A stretch of 64,000 nucleotides of DNA, from NCBI RefSeq assembly GCF_011074795.1, contig NZ_JAAMPF010000018.1, positions 186,001-250,000 on the forward strand. The letters run 5' to 3'. The notes under the pieces are model-generated. The model saw only the letters and a list, made by a program, of their open reading frames with translations. It was not told the origin of the DNA and made no database searches. The stretch comes from Marinobacter salicampi (GTDB taxonomy: Bacteria > Pseudomonadota > Gammaproteobacteria > Pseudomonadales > Oleiphilaceae). Below are positions 26,692 to 35,768 of the stretch, in pieces (position 1 is the stretch's first letter; the number at the start of each line of letters is the position of its first letter). The translations under genes were made by a program, and so were the position numbers.

Positions 26692-27063
26692 ATGAAACTG
26701 CATTATTTTCACGGCCGAGGCCCATTGCGTGCGCTGGTTCTGACACGGCGAGAGCGCAGGATCGAGCTCCACATTAAAAATGTCGGTGGTGGAATATGGG
26801 CTCTTGTGGCCATGAGTGGCCCCGACGACCATCAGCCAGAACGGCACCGTTGCCAGGGGCCATTCCGCAGTGCCTCCCAGGCGGAGGCCGCGCTGCGAGG
26901 CGTCGCCGGCTCTCTTTTGGGCGAAAGCTACGAGGCCCAGCCGGAAGCCCACCCGGTCTGGACCGTCGCGGCCCAGCGCCTTGCCCGCACGATCCGTGAA
27001 GACCGCGACGCCAACGAAGGCGATTATCGCTTTGATCCGGACCAGCATGAGCCCATAAGCTGA
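26692..27063 (+). CDS. Hypothetical protein, 123 residues
   Basis: Not recognised. It is a small soluble protein rich in Arg, Glu and His, with no signal peptide or membrane segment. The N-terminal half reads like short beta strands (LVLTRRERRIELHI, IWALVAMSGP), the second half like helices. A long reading frame on the opposite strand overlaps it, but this strand is preferred for its position 21 bp after the DUF2288 gene and 62 bp before the exporter gene. Confidence 0.55.
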   Translation: MKLHYFHGRGPLRALVLTRRERRIELHIKNVGGGIWALVAMSGPDDHQPERHRCQGPFRSASQAEAALRGVAGSLLGESYEAQPEAHPVWTVAAQRLARTIREDRDANEGDYRFDPDQHEPIS

Positions 27064-27125
27064 GGCGCCAGCCCTGATTCCGGTAGTCACCTTTAAACTG
27101 CATTAGTCCCGAGTTTCATAGCCCT

Positions 27126-28037
27126 ATGCTGATCGACGCTCTGTTGATTCTGGTGCCCCTGTTTGTGGGATTCGCCATCGCTCTGTCCAGGCCCGCACTG
27201 ATGAGCCTTATTCACTACAGTGTTGAAGCGCTGGTCTATTTCATACTGATCCTACTGGGCATTGGGTTGGGCCAGATGGATGGGCTCTGGAGCCAGCTTG
27301 GTACCATGGCCCGCCACGTAGTCGTTCTGGTTCTCGTGCTTTTCTTTGCCAATATGGCCGGTTTATGGCTGTGGCACCGCTGGCAACCGATGGCTCCAGA
27401 CCGCTCCGATCGATCGTCCTCTCCCGGTTATCGCCGACTTTTTCTGTCCGCTTTAAAGCCAATGGTTGCGGTTATGGCCGGGCTGCTGGCTGGTTATTAC
27501 CTGCTACCGGACCTGCCGCTGGTAGAGGACGTCGCCACCGGCGCGCTGATGCTACTGCTTTTCCTGATCGGCCTTCAGTTGAGGAATGCGGGTCTCTCCC
27601 TGCGCAGGCTTCTGATGAACCGGCAAGGGCTGGGTGTGGCGATGAGTCTTTCTGTCAGCTCACTGCTGGCCGGCTTGCTGGTTATTCCGTTACTGGGGAT
27701 CCCGTGGTACCAGGGCATGGCTTTGGTGTCGGGCTTTGGCTGGTATTCGCTGTCCGGGATTGTTGTTGGCGAGGCGTTGGGACCGGCTTGGGGTGGGGTG
27801 GCCTTTCTCAATGACGTGATGCGCGAAATCATTGCGCTGGCGATCATACCACTGGTCATTGGGCGCCGACCGGCACTTGCCATCGGTTATGGCGGGGCCA
27901 CAGCCATGGACTTTACCCTGCCCGTGATCCGTAGCAGCGGCGGCCTTGTATGCGTGCCCGTGGCTATTGCTTCCGGCTTTATACTTTCGTTTATTTCACC
28001 GGTACTGATGGGGCTGTTCCTGTCTTTTGCTCCCTGA
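27126..28037 (+). CDS. LysO-type lysine exporter family membrane protein
   Basis: A 303-residue protein with about eight membrane helices. The segment GFGWYSLSGI and the nearby GGVAFLNDVMREI motif (about 197-240) are typical of the DUF340/LysO (YbjE) family, in which E. coli LysO exports L-lysine and thialysine. Conserved acidic residues in membrane (D in NDVMRE) are present. No lysine riboswitch is seen in the short upstream gap. Substrate in this organism is inferred from the family. Confidence 0.88.
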   Translation: MLIDALLILVPLFVGFAIALSRPALMSLIHYSVEALVYFILILLGIGLGQMDGLWSQLGTMARHVVVLVLVLFFANMAGLWLWHRWQPMAPDRSDRSSSPGYRRLFLSALKPMVAVMAGLLAGYYLLPDLPLVEDVATGALMLLLFLIGLQLRNAGLSLRRLLMNRQGLGVAMSLSVSSLLAGLLVIPLLGIPWYQGMALVSGFGWYSLSGIVVGEALGPAWGGVAFLNDVMREIIALAIIPLVIGRRPALAIGYGGATAMDFTLPVIRSSGGLVCVPVAIASGFILSFISPVLMGLFLSFAP

Positions 28038-28170
28038 GGGCTGGTCAGGACAGGTCAGAAAAGGCGCAAGGCCCGAAATGGTCAGAGGTGGCTGGCTGGA
28101 GATTAGGGAAAAGGCTTTCTGTGCTTTTCAGGCATATTTAGTGTTAAAAAATGCAGCAAGAATAAACAGG

Positions 28171-28647
28171 TTATTTTGTTTCAGCCTGTCCTATTGTATC
28201 TTCGGCTCTGCTGGCGTCCTTTGTCCTTTGTCCTTTGTCCTTTGTCCTTTGTCCTTTGTCCTTTGCCTCGTCCTCGTCCTCGTCCTCGTCCGCAGGCATG
28301 GACTGGTGTTCCACCATTATGTCGGACATATCGCGGCTGGCACGTTCCTGGAGCAGCTTGGCAAAGTCCACCAGAAGCTCCCGGTCTTCATCGTAAAGCG
28401 CAATAAACAGCGAATTCAGAATGACCTGCTTGTCGTCATGGGCCCGTTGGTCCGCTGCCGAAAAGATTTCCGCGAGACTGAAATCGAGGGATTCCGCCAG
28501 ACGATAGAGCAGGTTCAGGCTCGGTTTTGCGGCGCCCCGTTCTATCCGCGACAGGTTGCCCACATGCGAACCGGCACCGTCTGCCAACTCTGCCAGAGTG
28601 ATGCCTTTTGATTTTCGAAGTTGACGCAAAGCGCTGCCGAGACCCAT
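28171..28647 (-). CDS. XRE-family helix-turn-helix regulator with low-complexity acidic/basic tail
   Basis: A 158-residue protein with an N-terminal HTH_XRE domain (residues 1-65: LRKSKGITLAELADGAG, NLSRIERG, PSLNLLYRLAESL), then a helical region, then a tail of low complexity. The tail encodes a DE-repeat and a KDKGQRT repeat, from a hexanucleotide and a heptanucleotide tandem repeat. The ATG at 28647, with AGGA upstream, is preferred over in-frame starts at 28653 and 28719. Target genes are unknown. AT-richer flanks than its neighbours hint at recent acquisition. Confidence 0.85.
   Translation of the reverse strand: MGLGSALRQLRKSKGITLAELADGAGSHVGNLSRIERGAAKPSLNLLYRLAESLDFSLAEIFSAADQRAHDDKQVILNSLFIALYDEDRELLVDFAKLLQERASRDMSDIMVEHQSMPADEDEDEDEAKDKGQRTKDKGQRTKDASRAEDTIGQAETK
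28217..28265. repeat. Heptanucleotide tandem repeat, seven perfect copies of TCCTTTG
   Basis: Seven uninterrupted 7-bp units span 49 bp inside the 3' end of the XRE regulator gene. As 7 is not a multiple of 3, a change of one or two copies would shift the reading frame of the last residues. On the coding strand three units give KDKGQRT. Confidence 0.95.
28266..28291. repeat. Hexanucleotide tandem repeat, four copies of CCTCGT
   Basis: Four perfect 6-bp units plus a partial one directly adjoin the heptanucleotide repeat. On the coding strand they encode alternating Asp-Glu. Copy-number change here would keep frame and only change the length of the acidic tract. Confidence 0.9.
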
Positions 28648-28958
28648 AACCATCCTGCTTAGAAGGGTCTCTAATGCTACTCCTAAAAAATTCGTAACAC
28701 AAAGGTACACATAACGCAAATTGCTTCTTCGAAAATGCTTCTACGACATTTAATTACGAGAACAGCTTGAGCTTCAGGATAAGCACTATCTGGGCCCAGA
28801 CCGTGAGGCGGGCGGCTGATAACAGGGCTGCGCATTGTTTTCCAGCGGCGAGTACAAAGCAGTAAAGAGCGGAAAAAAGAAACAGGCAGGATGCTACTTA
28901 TCTCGATTGTGGGTCCTTCAAAGTGCTCGGTGCATGCCAGGAGTGGCCCGGGACTGGC
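28648..28958. other. Intergenic region upstream of XRE regulator
   Basis: These 311 bases lie between the 3' end of the tatD-like gene and the start of the XRE gene, both on the minus strand. The half nearest the XRE gene is clearly AT-richer than the surroundings and probably holds its promoter. No coding sequence, RNA gene or strong terminator was found. Confidence 0.4.
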
Positions 28959-29780
28959 TCAATCCGGGCTGACCGAAGCGGGAAAAAACGTACGAAGACT
29001 GTTGCGGTAGGTGGCCACAATCACATCCTCCACGGCCAAGGATTTAACATCGGCAATTTTTTCCGCCACAAACGGAATATAGAAAGGAGCGTTCTCGCGA
29101 CCGCGGTAAGGCACCGGCGTCAGAAAGGGCGAGTCGGTCTCCAGCAGAAGCTGCTCGATGGGTGTCATGCGAATGATATCCCGGACATTCTCGGCCTTGT
29201 TGAAGGTGGCTATGCCGTTAAAGCCCAGGCACCAACCCTGGTCGATGGCGTAGCGTGCCAGCCCAGGGCCGGAGGTAAAGCTGTGGATAACCCCGCGACG
29301 GGTCAAGCTGTGCTCGAATTCCGCGAGTATGGCAATGGTGTCGTCATCCGCTTCCCGGCTGTGAATAACCACCGGGCGGTTGGTATCACAGGCAATCTGC
29401 AACTGACGCCGGAATACATCCCGTTGCACGGCCCGGTCGGCATTGTCGTAGAAGTAATCGAGTCCAATCTCCCCCACGGCGACCATTTTTTCACCACTGA
29501 CGTGGGCTTTTATCTCGGCCTCGGCCTCGTCGGTATAGCTCTCCGCATCGTGGGGATGCACGCCCTGGGTGCCGTAGACAAAGTCGGCAATTGTCGTGAG
29601 GTCACGAACCCGGGACAGATTCTCCGGTGATACGGCAATGGTAATGATACGCTCGATATTGACTCGCCTGGCCTCTGCCAGGGTTTCGGCCAGAGGGCGA
29701 TCCTTGAGATAGTCCAAGTGACAGTGGGTTTCAATAATGGGATGGTCGAATACTGGTATTTCCCGTCTTTTGCTGCCCAT
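28959..29780 (-). CDS. TatD-family metal-dependent hydrolase/nuclease
   Basis: A 273-residue TIM-barrel protein. The metal-binding motif ETHCHLDYL (about residues 17-25), the GEIGLDYF motif near residue 103, the His of VIHSREA, the second His of IHSFTSG, and ETDSPFL near the end match TatD/YcfH. Relatives are 3'-5' DNA exonucleases or D-tyrosyl-related deacylases; this one cannot be assigned more exactly. It is divergent from the D-amino-acid dehydrogenase gene. Confidence 0.93.
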   Translation of the reverse strand: MGSKRREIPVFDHPIIETHCHLDYLKDRPLAETLAEARRVNIERIITIAVSPENLSRVRDLTTIADFVYGTQGVHPHDAESYTDEAEAEIKAHVSGEKMVAVGEIGLDYFYDNADRAVQRDVFRRQLQIACDTNRPVVIHSREADDDTIAILAEFEHSLTRRGVIHSFTSGPGLARYAIDQGWCLGFNGIATFNKAENVRDIIRMTPIEQLLLETDSPFLTPVPYRGRENAPFYIPFVAEKIADVKSLAVEDVIVATYRNSLRTFFPASVSPD

Positions 29781-29877
29781 AGAACCTTGGTCTTTAATGG
29801 TGAACGTGTGGGGAGTTTAACACGCCAGGGCCTTCGGCACAGGTAGCGGGGGCGGATGACAGATACAGGAGGCCGGC

Positions 29878-31149
29878 ATGCACACAGTGGTTATCGGGGC
29901 CGGGGTGGTGGGCGTTACCACAGCCTGGGCCCTGCAGAAGCGTGGTCATCAGGTGACCGTGGTGGAGCGGTTGCCGGATGCGGCCCTGGAAACCAGCCGG
30001 GGCAATGCCGGCCAGCGGTCCTACGGCGTGGTTTATCCCTGGGCCTCTGCGGCCATGGTCGGCAAGGCCTTGCCCATGCTGATAAAGCCTGACGGCGCCC
30101 TGAAAATGGGTATGCCACCTTCGTTCAGTGCCCTGCGGTTCATGTTTGAAACCCTGAGGTTCGCCTACGCCCCCGGCCTCTATGGCCTTAACCGTCGCGC
30201 TATGCTGCGCCTGGCCATGCACAGCAGGGAAACATTCCTGGCGCTGGAAAATGAACTGTCCCTGGCGTTTGACGGTGAGCACGACGGCCTCTTGCAACTG
30301 GCCAGTACGGCCCAGGCCATGGCCGACTATCGCGCCACCTACGACCTGCTGCAGGAGATGGGCGTTCCTTGTCGCCTTTTAAGTGTAGACCAGGTCCGCG
30401 AAGCTGAGCCCGGCATGACCGGAGCAGGCCCCCTTCATGGCGCCATCAGTTACGACACCGACGGCACCGGTGATTGCCAGCTGTTTACCCAGGCCCTGGC
30501 CCGGGCTTGTGAAGCCCGGGGCGTGGCGTTTCGCTTCGACACCGAACTGGTCCGGTTCCTGGCTGATGGCCACCAGGTTCAGGGCGTTGAATTGAGGTCG
30601 GGGCAAGGCGATAACGCACAGCTCTCGGCGGATGCCTTCGTGCTTTGCGGCGGCTGCGCCTCGCCGGCTCTGCTGTCAGGCCTCGGCTTACGCCTGCCCA
30701 TCTACCCGGTCAAAGGCTACTCGCTGACCGCACCCCTGCTTGATCCACAACTGGCGCCGGTCTCCACCGTACATGATGATAACTTCAAGGTGGTCGCCAC
30801 GCGCCTGGGCAACCGCTTGAGGGCCACCGGTTTTGTCGAGCTGGATGACTTTAACCGGGATATACCGGAACGCCGGCTGGAAACCATCCGCAAGTCAGTG
30901 GCGTCGCGTTTCCCCGGTGCCGCAGACCTGAGCAATGCCACCAGCTGGACCGGGTTTCGTCCGATGACGCCCGATGGCCCGCCGATTATCGGACGCGGGC
31001 CCCGACAGAACCTGTACCTTAATACCGGCCACGGCACCTTTGGCTGGACCCTGTCTACCGGTAGCGCCAGGCTGATCGCACAGGTTATGGATGGCGAAGT
31101 GCCGGCCATGAATCTTGATGCCTTCCGGCCCGGTCGCTATGCCGAATAA
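29878..31149 (+). CDS. dadA: D-amino-acid dehydrogenase (DadA family FAD oxidoreductase)
   Basis: A 423-residue flavoprotein with the FAD motif GAGVVG (about 7-12), the GNAGQ segment near residue 42, and the C-terminal GPRQN-L-x-x-NTGHGTFGWT motif characteristic of DadA. It oxidatively deaminates D-amino acids (D-alanine in E. coli) and passes electrons to the respiratory chain at the inner membrane. A strong AGGAGG site precedes the ATG. No alanine racemase gene is adjacent, unlike E. coli dadAX, so substrate range is inferred. Confidence 0.9.
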   Translation: MHTVVIGAGVVGVTTAWALQKRGHQVTVVERLPDAALETSRGNAGQRSYGVVYPWASAAMVGKALPMLIKPDGALKMGMPPSFSALRFMFETLRFAYAPGLYGLNRRAMLRLAMHSRETFLALENELSLAFDGEHDGLLQLASTAQAMADYRATYDLLQEMGVPCRLLSVDQVREAEPGMTGAGPLHGAISYDTDGTGDCQLFTQALARACEARGVAFRFDTELVRFLADGHQVQGVELRSGQGDNAQLSADAFVLCGGCASPALLSGLGLRLPIYPVKGYSLTAPLLDPQLAPVSTVHDDNFKVVATRLGNRLRATGFVELDDFNRDIPERRLETIRKSVASRFPGAADLSNATSWTGFRPMTPDGPPIIGRGPRQNLYLNTGHGTFGWTLSTGSARLIAQVMDGEVPAMNLDAFRPGRYAE

Positions 31150-31173
31150 TAGCCACGGTCAGGTCTGTGGTCG

Positions 31174-32679
31174 TCAGGCCGCACGGTCCGCGGCCTCACC
31201 ACGCATCTCTTTGCCGGGGGCGCGGGTGAAGCGCATGACCTGATCGTCCACGGTGCCGAAGCGAAGCTTGATCAGATCCAGCAGATAGTTCTGGTAGAGC
31301 CGCCAGGGGGCCCGATCGCCCTGTTTGGGCAGATGCTCCAGAGCACGGTGGACATAGCCGGAATTGAGATCGAGGAAGGGAGCCTCGTTCACCCGGGGGT
31401 CCGACGCCGGCACGCATACGTCGTAGTCGTGCTCGTCCATATAGTTGATGAGGCGGCAGACATACTCGTCTGTCAGATCCGCCTTGAGTGTCCAGGAAGC
31501 GTTGGTGTAGCCCACCACCAGAGCCAGGTTGGGCACATCACTGAGCATCATGCCCTTGTAGCTCATGGTATCCGGCAGGCTGACAGGACGGCCGTCCAGT
31601 TCCAGTTCGGCACCGCCCAGGGCTACCAGACTCAGGCCAGTGGCGGTGACAATAATATCGGCCTTGATTTCTTGGCCGGAAAACAGCCGAATGCCGTCCC
31701 TGGTAAATGTGTCGATCTGGTCGGTCACCACCGATGCCTCGCCCTTGCGGAGCGCCCGGAAAAGGTCGCCGTTGGGTACCAGGCACAGGCGCTGGTCCCA
31801 GGGGTCATAACTGGGATTGAAGTGAGTATCCACATCAAAATCCGGCCCCAGCTCGCGACGAGTCTGCCAGCGTATCAGCTTGCGCATCAGCTTGGGGAAG
31901 CGCTTGCAGGCCTGAAAGAACAGGGTCTGGGTGGACACATTCTTCCAGCGGGTCACCTGATAGGCGAGCTTGGTCGGCAACAACCTTTGCAGGGCCTGGG
32001 CAATGGCGTCCACATCAGGCAGAGACACCACATAGCTTGGTGAGCGTTGCAGCATGGTGACGTGGGCCGCGTCACGGGTCATGGCGGGCACCAGCGTAAC
32101 GGCGGTGGCGCCACTGCCAATAATGACTACCCGCTTGCCTTTGTAGTCGAGATCTTCTGGCCAGTGCTGGGGGTGGATTACCTTGCCTTCAAACCGCTCC
32201 CGGCCGGGGAATTCCGGAGTATAGCCCTGATCGTAACGGTAGTAGCCGCTGCAATTGATCAGGAAGTTACAGGTGAATCGCCGGGTCTGGGGCTCTTCGT
32301 TCCCCTGTTGCGAGCGGGTCTCAACGGTCCACCGTGCTTCCTCGCTGTTCCAGCTGTAGCGCGTCGCCCACTGGCCGAAATGAATCTTCTGATCAATACC
32401 ATGGGTCCGGGCTGTGGTTCTGACGTACTCAAGTATGGAAGGGCCGTCGGCTATGGCCTTGCCGTGGGTCCAGGGCCGAAACGAATAACCCAGGGTGTAC
32501 ATGTCCGAGTCGGAACGTATGCCCGGGTACCGGAAAAGGTCCCAGGTGCCGCCCATACGCTGACGACCTTCCAGGATGGCAAAGGACTTGCCGGGGCAAT
32601 GCTTCTGTAAATGGTAAGCTGCCCCTACCCCTGAAAGACCTGCGCCGATAATCAGTACATCGAAATGCCGGGTCGTCAT
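31174..32679 (-). CDS. Flavin-containing monooxygenase (Baeyer-Villiger type)
   Basis: A 501-residue enzyme. It has an FAD motif GAGLSGVG near residue 12, an NADPH motif GSGATA near residue 192, and between them the fingerprint F-x-G-x-x-x-H-x-x-x-W-P (FEGKVIHPQHWP, about 170-181), which marks Baeyer-Villiger and related flavin monooxygenases. It should insert oxygen into a ketone or oxidise a heteroatom using NADPH and O2. Substrate is unknown; alkane or terpenoid catabolism would fit a marine hydrocarbon degrader, but no adjacent pathway genes support this. Confidence 0.92.
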   Translation of the reverse strand: MTTRHFDVLIIGAGLSGVGAAYHLQKHCPGKSFAILEGRQRMGGTWDLFRYPGIRSDSDMYTLGYSFRPWTHGKAIADGPSILEYVRTTARTHGIDQKIHFGQWATRYSWNSEEARWTVETRSQQGNEEPQTRRFTCNFLINCSGYYRYDQGYTPEFPGRERFEGKVIHPQHWPEDLDYKGKRVVIIGSGATAVTLVPAMTRDAAHVTMLQRSPSYVVSLPDVDAIAQALQRLLPTKLAYQVTRWKNVSTQTLFFQACKRFPKLMRKLIRWQTRRELGPDFDVDTHFNPSYDPWDQRLCLVPNGDLFRALRKGEASVVTDQIDTFTRDGIRLFSGQEIKADIIVTATGLSLVALGGAELELDGRPVSLPDTMSYKGMMLSDVPNLALVVGYTNASWTLKADLTDEYVCRLINYMDEHDYDVCVPASDPRVNEAPFLDLNSGYVHRALEHLPKQGDRAPWRLYQNYLLDLIKLRFGTVDDQVMRFTRAPGKEMRGEAADRAA

Positions 32680-32805
32680 GGTTGTCCCCCATCTGCCGGC
32701 GGCCCAGGGTCGCTCAGCGGTTGTAAAGCAATTGGTTTATACCGATCAATACAACCGCATTCGTAAGAGCTGTGCAAGGGTTGTTGAGGCCAGTTGCGAG
32801 GTCGT

Positions 32806-33300
32806 TCAGGGTTTTCTGTACTCCACTTTATCGACACAGCCATCCCGGAAGTAGACATAGGTCAGCTCATAAAGCTTGCCGTAGTAATCGGTCTGGTAGA
32901 CCCAGGTTTCCCGGGGCACCGGATAGGTCTCTGGTGGCCGGCCGAAGGCTTTGAGCACCTGGTCCCGGGTCATGCCCTTGACCACCTGGTTTCGGGCGAG
33001 GTGGGTGCGAAGGTCAGTGGAACTGATGAAGCGACAGGCATCCTCCGGCTGATCGCTTTTCCCGGTTTCGGCCCGGGTATCGGGCGCAGGCTCGGCAAGT
33101 TCCGGAAGGTTGGACTCAAAATTACCCCCGATGTGGTTATCGCGGACCGTAATTTCCTCTGCATCAGGGCCGCAGGGTTGATCGGAGAACGTACTGCCGC
33201 AGCGGTAGATAGCGGAGGCAGGCATCGCCAGGGTGAGCGCTATAAGCCCGGCAAAGCTCCAGGCCAGAATCTTGCGGGCATCTCTAACAGCAATGGACAC
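32806..33300 (-). CDS. DUF4124 exported protein with BamE-like C-terminal motif (second copy)
   Basis: A 164-residue protein with a signal peptide (about 1-30, ending ASA), the core IYRCGSTFSDQPCG, a variable acidic linker, then GMTRDQVLKAFGRP, WVYQTDYYG and a final Cys (RDGCVDKVEY). Order and spacing match the protein at 7589-8032, so the two are paralogues of one architecture. Periplasmic location is predicted. Function is unknown. Confidence 0.78.
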   Translation of the reverse strand: MSIAVRDARKILAWSFAGLIALTLAMPASAIYRCGSTFSDQPCGPDAEEITVRDNHIGGNFESNLPELAEPAPDTRAETGKSDQPEDACRFISSTDLRTHLARNQVVKGMTRDQVLKAFGRPPETYPVPRETWVYQTDYYGKLYELTYVYFRDGCVDKVEYRKP

Positions 33301-33353
33301 GGCCGTCTCCTGGACTTCGACAAAAACAGTCCCGCTCTTTGTCAGGTCATCAG

Positions 33354-35642
33354 TCAGTATTGCCCCGACACGGGTTTGAAGTACAGGTGCGCTGTCTGCT
33401 TGCTGAAATTCAGGGTCTGCCCGGTGTCAAAGCTCACCTCGAAGGAGCTCTCCTCTTCGCGAATCACCTTGCCGTGGCCAAAGACGGCGTGGTTGAGTCG
33501 GCCGTGGCTCCAGACCATCCCGTGCTCGCCCGCGTTGCCCGCTTCGCTATCGGTCTCAGCACTACCTGTGAGGGTGATCACGACCCCCGCCCGTTTCGCG
33601 TAACGCTCACTGACAGGGCTGGGAGCCACAGCCAGTTCGAGGCTTGCGGGCTTCGGCGCTGTGCTTGCAAGTGTGTGCAGCTGGCTGCCCAACTGATCCG
33701 ACAGCTCGAACCTGAGTTCACGGATGAAGCGGCTGGGTACCTGGCCGGTATCCACGGCGGGTCGGGGACCGCTGACCCGGGTGATCAGGTGCAACTGATG
33801 CCGCGTTCGGGTTATGGCCACATAGAGCAGGCGCCGTTCACTTTCCAGCAGGGCGATAACGTCGTCGCTCTGCCTCGGGCTGTAGGGCAGATACTTTTCC
33901 TGCAATCCAGGCAGGATGACTGTCGGCCACTCCAGCCCCTTGGTGCGGTGAATCGTCGACATCAGAACACCGCCCCGGGCGGTATGCTGATGGGCTTCCT
34001 GCCGCAGACTTCGCAAATGCGCCAGGGCTTCGGACCCTGACATGCCCAGGCCTGCCAGATACCCCTGCAGGCCTTTTACCGTGTCGACCCGTTCGCTGGC
34101 CGCTTCGTGGGTCATGGCCAGGCTACGCAAGCCTTCGTAAAGCTCGGTGTGCTCAGCGTAGCGACGAATCAGCTCGGCCACTGGCCCCGAGAAGTCCTGC
34201 AGTTGTTGCAGGACCTCCCCCAGGCGCTTGAGTTTCTTCCCCGCCATCGGCGTCAGAGCATCAAAATCCATGGCCTGCAGGCGATCGCCCCAATGAGCGT
34301 CAAACCTGGCCAGAAACCCGGCCAACTGAGCCAGTTCCGGGGCCTTGAGACCCACATGGGGAAACGTCAGCAGGGCACGGGCCAGTGTCAGCCTGTCGGA
34401 TTCGGGCGTGTTGGCAAGATTTCCAGTGGTGACCTGAAGCAGCGCGGTCACGGCTTCAGCTTCGCGGCTGAACAGGGCGCCCTTACCTTTGTCGATGCGG
34501 TAGGGAATCTGTCGTGCCAGCAGTTGTAGTTCAATGGCGACGCTCTGGCTCCAGACCCGGAACAGGATGGCGGTCTCGTTCCGGGCCTGGGGCGACAGGC
34601 TGTCCAGAATGCTAAGCACCGTGGTGGGGTCACTTTCATGCTCGTATAGCGATATCCCTGTCTCTGGCGTCGTATCATGGGCGTGGCACAGCACGTCCCG
34701 GCGGCCCTGGTTATTGCTGATCAGATGATTGGCCAGCAGTGCGACCCGGTGGCCATAGCGAAAGGAGTAACTGAGAGTCTGCTCAAGCGGGCGGTCATAC
34801 TCGGCACTGAACCGGTTCAGGATGAACTCGGGCCGGGCGCCACGAAATTCGTAAATGGTCTGGTCCGGATCCCCCACCACAGTCACCCGGGCCCGGTCGC
34901 CGGCCACATAACCCAACAGCAGGTGCTGGATTTCATTGGTGTCCTGATACTCATCCACCAGTATCAGATCCATCTTGTTGGCGACCAGAGTCTGCAGCGG
35001 CGGGTTCTGGTGGATGGCCATAACCGGCTCGTACAGCATGTCGGCGAAGCTGATCCGGCTCTCGGCCTTGCGCCACTGCTCAAAGCTGTGAAAAAGGTCC
35101 ACCAGATAGCGGTGCTTTGGCTCGTAGCCCAGCTCCTCAAACACGACGTCCGCGGGCGAGAGCGTGGTCTTGACCCGGTCAATAAACCCGCTGGCGGTTT
35201 CCACATACTCTTTCTTGCTGCGCCGGACCTCCTCCTGCAACTCTTCCGGTACCAGTCGCCGAAGTAGCAGCCAGACCTGAAAGTTGATCTCCTGCTCGGT
35301 CAGAATGGCTTCGGAAAACGCCGGCAGGTAGCCCTCGCGGATGAAACGCCGATACAGTCTCAAACCCATGGAATGGAACGTTCGCACTTCCGGCAGCGCC
35401 AGGGACGTGCCTTGGGTGACATTCGCCAGCTTGCGCTCGAAATCCACCCGCGCACTGCGGTTGAACATCAGCACCAGAATGCGGCTGGGATTCTGTCCCT
35501 GCTCAAGCAGATAACGGATGCGCCAGGCCAGGGTTGAGGTTTTGCCGCTACCAGCCACAGCCGTAATCACCACATGCTCGTTGCCGGCGGTAATAATGGC
35601 GCGCTGCTCGTCGGTCAGGTAATCGGGGAGGTCGGTGGGCAT
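33354..35642 (-). CDS. UvrD/Rep-family ATP-dependent DNA helicase (superfamily 1A)
   Basis: A 762-residue helicase. Motif I is AVAGSGKTSTL near residue 31, motif II DEYQDT near residue 225, motif III-like VVGDPDQTIYEFRGA, and motif V/VI STIHRTKGLEW and LLYVAITRTRH. It is distinct from the classical UvrD at 51244 and shorter in some regions. It should unwind DNA 3' to 5', possibly in repair or replication restart. The last 100 residues carry a DUF3553-like beta segment (VFGHGKVIREEE) seen at UvrD C-termini. The ATG at 35642 is chosen; the frame extends to a TTG at 35663. Confidence 0.9.
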   Translation of the reverse strand: MPTDLPDYLTDEQRAIITAGNEHVVITAVAGSGKTSTLAWRIRYLLEQGQNPSRILVLMFNRSARVDFERKLANVTQGTSLALPEVRTFHSMGLRLYRRFIREGYLPAFSEAILTEQEINFQVWLLLRRLVPEELQEEVRRSKKEYVETASGFIDRVKTTLSPADVVFEELGYEPKHRYLVDLFHSFEQWRKAESRISFADMLYEPVMAIHQNPPLQTLVANKMDLILVDEYQDTNEIQHLLLGYVAGDRARVTVVGDPDQTIYEFRGARPEFILNRFSAEYDRPLEQTLSYSFRYGHRVALLANHLISNNQGRRDVLCHAHDTTPETGISLYEHESDPTTVLSILDSLSPQARNETAILFRVWSQSVAIELQLLARQIPYRIDKGKGALFSREAEAVTALLQVTTGNLANTPESDRLTLARALLTFPHVGLKAPELAQLAGFLARFDAHWGDRLQAMDFDALTPMAGKKLKRLGEVLQQLQDFSGPVAELIRRYAEHTELYEGLRSLAMTHEAASERVDTVKGLQGYLAGLGMSGSEALAHLRSLRQEAHQHTARGGVLMSTIHRTKGLEWPTVILPGLQEKYLPYSPRQSDDVIALLESERRLLYVAITRTRHQLHLITRVSGPRPAVDTGQVPSRFIRELRFELSDQLGSQLHTLASTAPKPASLELAVAPSPVSERYAKRAGVVITLTGSAETDSEAGNAGEHGMVWSHGRLNHAVFGHGKVIREEESSFEVSFDTGQTLNFSKQTAHLYFKPVSGQY

Positions 35643-35768
35643 GGCGCCCATTGTAATCGCCAAGGCGGGTGAGGGTAACCGTTATCACCGTTTCGGGATA
35701 AACGTCGCCGGCTGTGCTGCACGGCGGAGTTCGACCGGGCACTCCGCCGTCCGGTTCAGGGCCTGGTT

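Noticed and set aside
26242..27090. Long minus-strand open frame (282 codons) opposite two small plus-strand genes
   Set aside because: Its product has no recognisable motifs and low-quality composition, while the plus-strand frame at 26350 matches DUF2288 and fits the local gene order. It is most likely a shadow frame.
28038..28170. Lysine riboswitch or other RNA near the LysO-type gene
   Set aside because: The gap before the exporter is only 62 bp and shows no extended pairing; the AT-rich stretch after it lies downstream and belongs to the XRE gene end.
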